From positions 434,001 to 498,000 of the forward strand of contig NZ_FNKN01000001.1 in the NCBI RefSeq assembly GCF_900102175.1: 64,000 bases of DNA, in the 5' to 3' direction. Numbering within the stretch: the first letter of the stretch is position 1; each line of letters opens with the position of its first letter. This DNA comes from Microbacterium sp. cf332. Lineage in GTDB: Bacteria > Actinomycetota > Actinomycetes > Actinomycetales > Microbacteriaceae. A program made the position numbers and the translations under genes. The notes under the pieces were generated by a model. It searched no databases. It saw only the letters and a program-made list of their open reading frames with translations, and was not told the origin of the DNA. Positions 26,803 through 33,707 of this stretch are shown piece after piece.

Positions 26803-27933
26803 ATGAACGACATCACTGCGCGGCTCGAGCTGCGCCCCCTCCGCATCCCCGAGAGCATCGATGCACCGGACGCCGCGGATTTCCGCGAGATGGTGCGCGT
26901 GCGCAACCTCGTCTATCGCGAGGTCGCCGGTGACGACGACGCCGCGGTCCGACCCGAGGAACTGCTCCCCCGCTACCGGGCGACGCCCGATGAGACGCGC
27001 CACGTCTGGCTCGCGCTCTGGCACGGCCGCGTCGTCGGCCGCATCGGTCTCGACATCCCGCACGAGGAGCGATCGGACACCGCATACTGGATCATCGAAC
27101 TGCTGCGCGAAGCGCACGGCCGTGGCATCGGCTCGGCGGCATACCGGCTGGTCGAGCAGACCGCACGTCGCCACGGACGTCACGCTCTGCAGTCGTACGT
27201 CCAGCATCCCGACCAGCCCGGCGAACGTCTGCGCGCACCCACGGGGTTCGGCGACATCCCTCTCGATCGTGCCGCACGATTCCTGGTGCGACACGGGTAC
27301 AGCCTGGAGCAGATCTATCGAAAGAGCGTCCTCGAGATCGCCGCAGCTGCATCCACGGTCGACGCCCATCTGCACCGCGCCGCCGCGGCGGCGTCGGGCT
27401 ACCGCGTGGTCTCGTGGACCGCGCCGACACCCGTCGAGTACGTGGACGGATACGCCTGGCTCAAGTCGCGTATGTCGACCGATGCGCCGGCTGCGGCGCT
27501 CGATGTCGACGAGGAGGTCTGGGACGCCGCGCGCCTGGCCCGCCACGACGCGCAATACGTCGACGCGGGCCAGACGCTCCTGGTCACCGCGGCGCAGCAC
27601 ATCGACACGGGCGAGCTCGCGGCGTTCAACGAGCTGATGATCGGAGCGGACCTCACCCTGGCGACCCACCAGCACGACACGCTCGTGGCGGGGGCGCATC
27701 GCGGGCATCGCCTCGGGATGCTCGTCAAATGCGCAGGTCTCGTCGCCTGGCGCGAGATCGCCCCTCGATCGCCGCGGGTCGTCACCTACAACGCCGAGGA
27801 GAATCGTCCGATGCTCGATATCAACGAGGCCATCGGGTTCCGTGCGGTCTCGTACGAGGGCGCCTGGCAGAAGCGGCTCAGGCGGACCGACGACGCTGAC
27901 AGCGCGGGCAGTAGTGCGACGAACGGTTCGTGA
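26803..27933 (+). CDS. GNAT family N-acetyltransferase
   Basis: A 376-aa protein with two tandem GNAT-like halves. The first (about 30-165) has the acetyl-CoA loop [18 protein letters not shown]. The second (about 200-365) has a [13 protein letters not shown] loop and the terminal [19 protein letters not shown] pattern common to double-GNAT actinobacterial proteins. The substrate is unknown. Its 3' end overlaps, on the opposite strand, the displaced mutM remnant (27878-28020), as expected for genes that were convergent neighbours before the island arrived. Confidence 0.9.
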   Translation: MNDITARLELRPLRIPESIDAPDAADFREMVRVRNLVYREVAGDDDAAVRPEELLPRYRATPDETRHVWLALWHGRVVGRIGLDIPHEERSDTAYWIIELLREAHGRGIGSAAYRLVEQTARRHGRHALQSYVQHPDQPGERLRAPTGFGDIPLDRAARFLVRHGYSLEQIYRKSVLEIAAAASTVDAHLHRAAAAASGYRVVSWTAPTPVEYVDGYAWLKSRMSTDAPAAALDVDEEVWDAARLARHDAQYVDAGQTLLVTAAQHIDTGELAAFNELMIGADLTLATHQHDTLVAGAHRGHRLGMLVKCAGLVAWREIAPRSPRVVTYNAEENRPMLDINEAIGFRAVSYEGAWQKRLRRTDDADSAGSSATNGS

Positions 27934-28020
27934 AGGCGACGCGCACGATGGCCGAGCCGCACCGCGAGCATTCCGCTCCGGTGCGGCCGTACGCCTCCAG
28001 CGAGTGGGCGAAGTACCCCC
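27878..28020 (-). pseudogene. mutM: Displaced 3' end of original mutM
   Basis: Read on the minus strand from 28020, the frame gives [20 protein letters not shown] and continues [20 protein letters not shown], ending QRRRSA and TGA at 27878. This is the C-terminal zinc finger of formamidopyrimidine-DNA glycosylase (C-x2-C-x16-C-x2-C). It has no start codon or N-terminal part. The intact gene at 48054-48947 ends with a related but different tail. The fragment was separated from its gene by the 28.0-48.2 kb island. Confidence 0.9.
28002..28019. repeat. Left 18-bp direct repeat (att)
   Basis: GAGTGGGCGAAGTACCCC, identical to 48172-48189; flanking bases GCCTCCAGC here correspond imperfectly to GCCTCGAGA there. 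A 10-bp palindrome AACGTACGTT lies 12 bp inside the island (28032-28041). Confidence 0.85.
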
Positions 28021-28063
28021 ACTACAGCAGTAACGTACGTTTACCCTCCTTAATTGGTACACC

Positions 28064-28405
28064 TCAGCGGCGGGTGCTTGACTTGAGAAGCACAGCGAGG
28101 CGGGCTTTCTGCTCCTCGGTGAACGTAGGAGCCGCCGCCCTGATCGCAGCGACATGGCGGCCCTGCGCTTCGGTAGAGAACGCAGCGTCCGGATCTTCAG
28201 TCTTGATCAGGTGTTTCCTTACGTGGCGGCCATCGCGTCCGGCCACGACGATCAGCTCGGACGGGAGCGTCCCCTTCTTGATGAGGTTGTAGATCTTCTT
28301 GATGAGGTTGTAGATCGTGTTGCGGCTGCACGAGTGCCGCTCGGCAGCCGCTCGAATGTCGAGCCGGATCTCACTGCCGCTTGGACGCTCTTCATCTTGG
28401 TTCAT
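28064..28405 (-). CDS. Helix-turn-helix protein, paralogue of next gene
   Basis: A 113-aa protein from ATG 28405, preceded by GAAGGAG; a longer in-frame start at 28474 looks non-coding. The N-terminal part (RLDIRAAAERHSCSRNTIYNLI) looks like an excisionase/MerR-type HTH. A RDGRHVRKHLIKTEDPDA segment and C-terminal helix HVAAIRAAAP follow. The 28523 gene product shares RDGR.VRKH.I and HVAAIRAAA. A 21-bp tandem duplication repeats IYNLIKK. It lies next to the left att, where excisionases often sit, but the function is not proven. Confidence 0.65.
   Translation of the reverse strand: MNQDEERPSGSEIRLDIRAAAERHSCSRNTIYNLIKKIYNLIKKGTLPSELIVVAGRDGRHVRKHLIKTEDPDAAFSTEAQGRHVAAIRAAAPTFTEEQKARLAVLLKSSTRR
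28274..28315. repeat. 21-bp perfect tandem duplication inside HTH gene
   Basis: Two head-to-tail identical copies (28274-28294, 28295-28315) duplicate seven codons in frame (IYNLIKK). The paralogous gene has only one equivalent segment, so this is a recent expansion. Confidence 0.9.
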
Positions 28406-28522
28406 CGGCCCTTCCTTCTCGTTCGAGCAGCCGAAGACTGTCCAAGCGAACCCGCGGCGGCGAAGCCTGTCCAACCAACGTGAACGTAGGTAGGAATCGA
28501 GAGATTCTGATCGCTGCCGACA

Positions 28523-28819
28523 TCACTGCCGCCGGACTTCTAGCGCGCGGCGGATTCGCGTGATCTGCGACTCCGTCAATGGCGTGGCCGCGGCTCGAAT
28601 CGCGGCGACGTGGTCGTCGTGGGATCGCAGTCGGTCGATCGCGTCGAGGTCCTGGATGCGGATCATGTGCTTGCGCACGCTGCGGCCGTCGCGCCCGGGA
28701 ACGCGGACCTTCTCCGACGCGAGCTGCCCTGTCCGGATCAGGTGATAGATGACGTGGACTGGTCGTCCCTGCCGCAGTGCGGCTGTCGGGATGTCTATTC
28801 GTCCGTCGGATCGTTCCAT
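28523..28819 (-). CDS. Helix-turn-helix protein, paralogue of previous gene
   Basis: A 98-aa protein from ATG 28819; a TTG at 28837 would add six residues but has a poorer ribosome binding site. It shows the same plan as its neighbour: IDIPTAALRQGRPVHVIYHLI as the HTH-like start, then PGRDGRSVRKHMIRIQDLDA, then HVAAIRAAATPLTESQ. The 5' end faces the operator at 28877-28906, so it is probably controlled together with the divergent XRE gene. It may be an excisionase-like or regulatory DNA-binding protein. Confidence 0.6.
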   Translation of the reverse strand: MERSDGRIDIPTAALRQGRPVHVIYHLIRTGQLASEKVRVPGRDGRSVRKHMIRIQDLDAIDRLRSHDDHVAAIRAAATPLTESQITRIRRALEVRRQ

Positions 28820-28876
28820 CGACTCCGCCCTTCTCAACGCCGTTGTCGAGACTTGTCGTCACCGCGCCGGACGAGT

Positions 28877-28906
28877 GTGACTCATAGTCCGTGGATTATG
28901 AGTCAC
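28877..28906. promoter_or_regulatory. Operator-like inverted repeat between divergent HTH genes
   Basis: GTGACTCATAGTCC and GGATTATGAGTCAC form 14-bp arms with one mismatch and a 2-nt centre. It lies 20 bp before the XRE start and 57 bp before the divergent HTH gene. This is a likely binding site of the XRE protein. Confidence 0.6.
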
Positions 28907-28926
28907 TTTAACTTCATCGTTGAAGG

Positions 28927-29151
28927 ATGACTACCCCCGCGCACCGGATCGCTTTTGGCGATCAGCTGCGTAGGATGCGCCAGGAGCATGGCTGGGCATC
29001 GCAGGAGGCCTTCGCGCACCACGCCGGACTCGACAGGACCTACATCAGCTCGATCGAGCGCGGCCGCCGGAACCCGACGCTCGATGTGATCGTGAAGTTG
29101 GCCCGCGCGCTGGAGGTCCGACCTGCGGACCTGCTTGCGACGGTCGAGTAG
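28927..29151 (+). CDS. XRE family transcriptional regulator
   Basis: A 74-aa protein that is almost entirely one Cro/C1-type HTH: FGDQLRRMRQEHGWASQEAF, HAGLDRTYISSIERGRRNP, and LDVIVKLARALEVRPADLL. Such compact XRE proteins regulate restriction-modification (C proteins), toxin-antitoxin and mobile element genes. It is followed after 26 bp by the HEPN-like gene, implying an operon, and preceded by a near-perfect palindrome. Confidence 0.9.
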   Translation: MTTPAHRIAFGDQLRRMRQEHGWASQEAFAHHAGLDRTYISSIERGRRNPTLDVIVKLARALEVRPADLLATVE

Positions 29152-29177
29152 TCGGCGCGACGACCCACGGAGCGCAG

Positions 29178-29924
29178 ATGACTGACAGCTCCCCCAGCCC
29201 TGCATCACGCCTTCACCCTGAGCTTTCTGCGCGCCAAGGCTTCGCGCTGATCTCTGAGGCTGGGTCGGCTCAGAACCTCATGCGCGATTCGGTCCAAGCG
29301 ATCCGAGACATGAAGTACATCCATCTCGGCGGTGACGCGGTGTTCACGCTCGGCAGCATCGGCGTCGAGAAGACGATGAAGCTGATGCTGGGGTGCGCCG
29401 CGGTGAACCAGAATGCGCGGTGGCCTTCGAAGGCCGAGCTGAAAGCTTGGGGCCACGACATCGAACGCCTGAGTGAGCTGCTCGCGGCGACGATCAGCTC
29501 AGGCATTGGACGGGCAACAGCGCAAGGATACGCCGAGCAACTTGCCGGGCGCATCGCGAACGGCGAGCTGCTCCCCCTCATATTCGCGACTTTGGCCCGG
29601 TACGGCAGATCAGGCCGCTTCCACCACCTGGACATTCTCGCGACAGACGAACCCGGACAGTACGACGACCCTGCGGACTACTGGAGAAGTGTCGAAGCGC
29701 ATGTCGAGGCCCGGGCGGAATTCCGAGACATTCCTTATGGAGACAATGCAGCGCTGGACGCCTACGAATCGCGATTGCGCGCATTCATCGCTGAAGAAAT
29801 GGACGTGTGGTGGTTCTGTCTCCATCGTCTCGGCGTCCAGGGCTGCTTCGGCGATCTCGGCGAGAAGATCGGTTGGGAGATATGGGAGACCGGTCGGCCG
29901 ACACCAGCCAGGCTCGACCTTTAG
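29178..29924 (+). CDS. Hypothetical helical protein, HEPN-like
   Basis: A 248-aa protein in an operon with the XRE gene. The first half is helical: SIGVEKTMKLMLGCAAV (about 60-76), then LKAWGHDIERLSELL (about 88-102). This E-K..LL...GHD..L spacing recalls HEPN and AbiV-like domains, many of which are RNases in defence or toxin systems. The second half (WWFCLHRLGVQGCFGDLGEKIG) is unassigned. The HEPN link is by eye and uncertain, and no definite RxxxxH motif stands out. Confidence 0.55.
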   Translation: MTDSSPSPASRLHPELSARQGFALISEAGSAQNLMRDSVQAIRDMKYIHLGGDAVFTLGSIGVEKTMKLMLGCAAVNQNARWPSKAELKAWGHDIERLSELLAATISSGIGRATAQGYAEQLAGRIANGELLPLIFATLARYGRSGRFHHLDILATDEPGQYDDPADYWRSVEAHVEARAEFRDIPYGDNAALDAYESRLRAFIAEEMDVWWFCLHRLGVQGCFGDLGEKIGWEIWETGRPTPARLDL

Positions 29925-29960
29925 CGCGCCATCACAAGTTCTGGCCGCGCGGCACGCCTA

Positions 29961-29987
29961 CCATTGAATCCATTGACCATTGAATGG
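29961..29987. promoter_or_regulatory. CCATTGA repeat cluster upstream of nuclease-like gene
   Basis: CCATTGA occurs at 29961, 29970 and 29977, the last forming the 11-bp palindrome CCATTGAATGG. This is a candidate regulatory site in the 155-bp gap between the HEPN-like and nuclease-like genes. Confidence 0.35.
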
Positions 29988-30079
29988 TGCACTACAACTG
30001 AACAGGCGGGGTTCTCCCGACCTCAGTAACGCAACGCGTCACCCAGTACAACAAGGAAGTCGGCCAGCCTCGCGGCGGG

Positions 30080-30907
30080 TTGGTCAATCCGCGGCTGCTG
30101 ACGGTGACACAGCTCGAAGACGGGCTCGGAGCGCTGGACCACAAGCGCGAGAACGTGCACGCCAGCATCGTCGGCATAGCAGTCGACTATCTCAGCCGAC
30201 TGGCGGACATCCGCCTCGGCGTCGACGACGGTCCTGTGAAACTGGCTGGTGAAGTTTTCCGAGCCTCGCTGCTCGGAGCTCGACGCCTCACCGACTCAGG
30301 CACTCATTCATCCGCCAAAGAAGACGCAGCTCGAGCAATACTCAGCCTGAACATTCTGGAGCATGAGGACGGCACTGCAGCATTCGTCATTGACGACGAC
30401 GCCGCGCGAATCGCATGCCAGCTCGCGACCTACGATGTCGCGCTGCGCGCAGGCCCTGCTTGGTACAACCCAGAGAGCACCCTGCGCGCGCCGGACGAGA
30501 CGGCGACTTCCCACATCCTGTCCATGGTCGAGAGGTCGCAGGACTTCTTCGAGGACTACGGACCCATTCTCGAGGTCGCGTTCGTCTTCGTCGACGAGGA
30601 CGAGTTCGAGGCCGGCGGGCGCGGCGGATACAGCATCTACGTGGACAGCGGAGACGGCGACTTCTTGACAGAGGACACCCTGTGGGACTTCAAGGTCTCG
30701 GCCTTGAAACCGAACAAGGACCACACGTTGCAGCTGGTGATGTACTACTTGATGGGTAAGCAGTCCGGACTCCCCCAGTTCGCCACGCAAACGCATGTCG
30801 GGATCTTCAACCCGCGGATGAACGCCGTGTACCGCTTGGCGGTCGAAGACGTTCCAGCAGAAGTGCTCGAGACTGTTCGACGCGACGTCATCGGGTACGA
30901 AGGGTAG
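30080..30907 (+). CDS. PD-(D/E)XK nuclease-like protein
   Basis: A 275-aa product from TTG 30080. The C-terminal third has the nuclease pattern: GDGDFLTEDTLWDFKVS (Asp 194 and D-x-K at 203-205), then DHTLQLVMYYLMG (Q-x3-Y at 218-222). No transport or membrane feature is seen. The same frame stays open 27 codons upstream through a protein-like VTQRVTQYNKEVGQPRGG without a start, until a TGA at 29999. The true N-terminus is therefore in doubt and the gene may be slightly damaged. Upstream are three CCATTGA repeats. Confidence 0.65.
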   Translation: MVNPRLLTVTQLEDGLGALDHKRENVHASIVGIAVDYLSRLADIRLGVDDGPVKLAGEVFRASLLGARRLTDSGTHSSAKEDAARAILSLNILEHEDGTAAFVIDDDAARIACQLATYDVALRAGPAWYNPESTLRAPDETATSHILSMVERSQDFFEDYGPILEVAFVFVDEDEFEAGGRGGYSIYVDSGDGDFLTEDTLWDFKVSALKPNKDHTLQLVMYYLMGKQSGLPQFATQTHVGIFNPRMNAVYRLAVEDVPAEVLETVRRDVIGYEG

Positions 30908-30946
30908 TCAATAGGCCGAGGCGGATGGTTGCGAGTTCGCTAGGGG

Positions 30947-31777
30947 TCAGCGGAGGGTGTCCACGTCGAAGCCATCGAACTCGGCGCGCGGTATCCCCGC
31001 GAACTGTTCGGTCGAAATCCGCCCGACAAAGCACATGTCGCCATCGCTTGGACTCTCAGAGACAGGGATCACCAGCACGAGATCATCATCAATCGCAACT
31101 TGGTCAAGGATTAGCAAGCCGTTGTATTCATCCGACGCGTGGCGACCTCTGAGCATTGCGGCGTCAGAGTTGCGACGAAGAACTGACGAGTCGGTTGGGC
31201 TGAGCACGATCGCGTAGGTGTTGAGCTCCAATTGGGATTCTGCCGCGTGAAGCATGGCGTCGAGCAACAGCGTCACCGGTGGAAATGCCAAGGCCTCCGG
31301 CATGAGATCGCGCAACGAGTCCGCCCGGTCGAACGGGCGCAGCCCTAGCTGTGGGAAGAGCCACTCGTAGACCTCGTCTGTCTGACCGTGATGCCATGAT
31401 GCGTCAGCGAGCGCCACATACGTTGGCGCATCCATGAAGTCAGGGAAATGGCCTTCCGCGGGAGACGGACCCCAGCCCACGAAAGCGGCGGATTCGATGC
31501 TCGGAAACTGGGCCAGCGTTGCGTCGATCGCGGCTGGTGCTCCCATGGTTTCGTCGCGAACGAGCCAGGTGTGAGAGCCTGGTTCACCGGTTCGGGATAC
31601 AAGGAGCCACTGCTCTCCGTATCGCTCCAGGAGGAGTCGGCCGACCGCGTACGAAACGACAGAGCAGCTTCCTTTTGGAAAGTCCCGAAGCCACATGTTG
31701 TTCGCGCGATCGGGATAGCGCAGGAGGAGGTCCGCAACTTCCGTTACGGCTTCAGTCCAGCGCCTGAGTTCGCTCAT
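30947..31777 (-). CDS. Hypothetical protein with papain-like N-terminal domain
   Basis: A 276-aa protein. The N-terminal ~100 residues have a C-H-D arrangement as in papain-fold or transglutaminase-like domains: FPKGSCSVVSYAVGRLLLE (Cys 38), GSHTWLV (His 69) and AAIDATLAQF (Asp 85). The remainder is unassigned, with an acidic C-terminal region (QVAIDDDLVLVIPVSE). It is convergent with the nuclease-like gene. The catalytic reading is inferred from spacing alone. Confidence 0.55.
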   Translation of the reverse strand: MSELRRWTEAVTEVADLLLRYPDRANNMWLRDFPKGSCSVVSYAVGRLLLERYGEQWLLVSRTGEPGSHTWLVRDETMGAPAAIDATLAQFPSIESAAFVGWGPSPAEGHFPDFMDAPTYVALADASWHHGQTDEVYEWLFPQLGLRPFDRADSLRDLMPEALAFPPVTLLLDAMLHAAESQLELNTYAIVLSPTDSSVLRRNSDAAMLRGRHASDEYNGLLILDQVAIDDDLVLVIPVSESPSDGDMCFVGRISTEQFAGIPRAEFDGFDVDTLR

Positions 31778-31964
31778 GAAGCCACCATACTGACTGGGCG
31801 TCGACGGGCTACGGCCGCCGATTCATCCGAGACGCAAGTCGGTTACTGGTCACCGCCGGGTACCCATCACATGCACCACGGGTCAAGTGCCTTCGATACG
31901 GTGCTCGTATGAAAAGGCCAGTCAACGAACGACAGCTGGAAGTCCTGCGGTGGATCGCTGACGG

Positions 31965-33458
31965 GTGCCCGAGGACGACAACGTGCACAAGATCAGTGCC
32001 GCGGCGCTCAAGTCCCGAGGCCTCGCTTCCATCACCGGTCACGGACGGACCTGGGCCGCCTTGATCACCGACGCCGGCACGCACTACCTCGAGCACGGGA
32101 ACTACCCGCCAAGCGACGAGCCGCCGGTCGCAGTAGCCGCTGCCAGGCGCTCGCTCCGCAAGACATCACCGAAGCTCGATCTGGGCGAGGGCGCGTTGGA
32201 CACGCTTGCCGAGGCGAAGGCCTTGATCAAGCAGCTCCAGGAACAAGGGCCACTCACCGTCGCCGACCCAGAGGAGTCGGCCCGTGCTCGCTATCGACGG
32301 GTGCTGCACGCGTGCAGGGTCCACCATCTGGTGCCGCACGGGCAAGAATTGCGCTTCACCGGGCGCAGCTCCGGCGACATCGTCATCATGCTCAGCACGG
32401 GCTCCCCCGCGGACGCTTCGAACTGGGACCGCATCCGAACGACAGCGCGAACCGTCACGACGAACCTCGAGGCTCTCCGCAGCGCGCTGGAGACGACGAC
32501 GGTCCTGAACTCGGTCAGCGAAACCCTTCGTCCTCGCGCGATCGAGGTGGTGCTCGGCCTCGCTGAGGAGCTGCGCGCGCACGAGCTGAGGCTCGGGGTG
32601 AACGTCAAGCTCAAGACGCCGAAGTTGTTCATCCAGGTCGACACCCGCCGCCGGAGCCTGGAACTGACGGAGCTCTTGGAGGAGGTGCCCCACGTTCCGA
32701 CGGACGCTGAGCAGCGAGAACTCCGGCGCTCGCCATGGAAGCAGATTCCGAAGTTCGACAGAGTGCCGTCCGGACGGCTGCATCTCAAGATCGAGCGTGA
32801 CGGATCGCACAAGGTCGATCTCGGACGCCAGAGCTACACGTACGAACGCAACAGCGACAGCTGGTCCGACGAGAAGAAGAAGCTGTTGGAGAGCAGAGTC
32901 CGCGAGATCGCGCGCGCGATCAAGAAGGGCGTGGTCGACGACGCCGATGCGGCCGCGCGCGAGAAGCAAAGACGCGCCGAGGCGCATGAAGCATACGAGC
33001 GTGAGAAGGCCGCCGAGCGACGAACGTGGGAAGAGGTGCGCGAACGCGCCCGCGCGAAGGCCCTGCTGGTTCAGCGGGAGGTCGTCTTCGCGCGAGCGTT
33101 TGAGAGCTGGCAAGGCGCGCAGGAGCTGAGGGACTTCGCAAGGCAGCTCGAGGCGGAAGCAACCGCCAAGGGGCTGCTGGCAGATCGGCCCAGGCTGCGG
33201 GAGTGGCTGGAATGCGCGCGCAGCCGTGCGGACGAGTTCGACCCGGTCGTGAACCTCGAGCATCTCGATGACGGAGTCTTCGACGCGGAGCCGTCGGTGA
33301 AAGATCTGCGACCGCACATGGAGGGCTGGGACCCCTCAGCGCCGCACAAGCACTACAGCATCGGTCGCGACTCGCACGAGGCTCAGGCCAAGCATGCACC
33401 TGAGCCGCGGGCGTGGCACCCTGGCATGCGCGACCGACCGATTTGGTGGCGTCGCTAG
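31965..33458 (+). CDS. Hypothetical protein with charged coiled-coil region; N-terminus probably frameshifted
   Basis: A 497-aa frame from GTG 31965. A winged-helix-like start (AALKSRGLASITGHGRTWAALITDAGTHYLEHG) leads to an unassigned middle domain (RLHLKIERDGSHKVDLGRQSY). A charged coiled coil follows at about 325-365 (EKQRRAEAHEAYEREKAAERR), and a His/Pro-rich C-terminus. In another frame, ATG 31909 gives MKRPVNERQLEVLRWIADGCP, which would join it if one base were added in the CCC at 31968-31970. The DNA-binding domain therefore seems to start at 31909 and to have lost one base. Function is unknown. Confidence 0.6.
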   Translation: MPEDDNVHKISAAALKSRGLASITGHGRTWAALITDAGTHYLEHGNYPPSDEPPVAVAAARRSLRKTSPKLDLGEGALDTLAEAKALIKQLQEQGPLTVADPEESARARYRRVLHACRVHHLVPHGQELRFTGRSSGDIVIMLSTGSPADASNWDRIRTTARTVTTNLEALRSALETTTVLNSVSETLRPRAIEVVLGLAEELRAHELRLGVNVKLKTPKLFIQVDTRRRSLELTELLEEVPHVPTDAEQRELRRSPWKQIPKFDRVPSGRLHLKIERDGSHKVDLGRQSYTYERNSDSWSDEKKKLLESRVREIARAIKKGVVDDADAAAREKQRRAEAHEAYEREKAAERRTWEEVRERARAKALLVQREVVFARAFESWQGAQELRDFARQLEAEATAKGLLADRPRLREWLECARSRADEFDPVVNLEHLDDGVFDAEPSVKDLRPHMEGWDPSAPHKHYSIGRDSHEAQAKHAPEPRAWHPGMRDRPIWWRR

Positions 33459-33485
33459 CGCCAGAAGCTAGGCCCCGAATGCTAG

Positions 33486-33707
33486 CTAATCAGCTTGTTC
33501 CTTGAGCTGGAGCGCCAGTCCGAGAGTTGTAGCTATCTTTCCGAGTGTCGCCGTGTTGACGTCATCGCCGCGCTCGACTCGGGCCACCGATGGTCTCGAC
33601 ACCTCTGCTCGATCCGCGAGCTCGTTCTGGCTCATTTGAGCCGCCAAGCGAGCTTCGCGAACACGCTGGGCGATCTCGAGCATGACGGCGCGCTGATCAG
33701 TCATCAT
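33486..33707 (-). CDS. XRE family regulator at end of hsd operon
   Basis: A 73-aa HTH protein (MMTDQRAVMLEIAQRVREAR, then MSQNELADRAEVSRPSVARVERGDDVNTATLGKIATTL in pieces). Its ATGATG start overlaps the last codons of hsdR by 11 bp, so it is co-transcribed and translationally coupled. It could be a control protein for the restriction operon. Type I systems seldom carry one. Confidence 0.8.
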   Translation of the reverse strand: MMTDQRAVMLEIAQRVREARLAAQMSQNELADRAEVSRPSVARVERGDDVNTATLGKIATTLGLALQLKEQAD

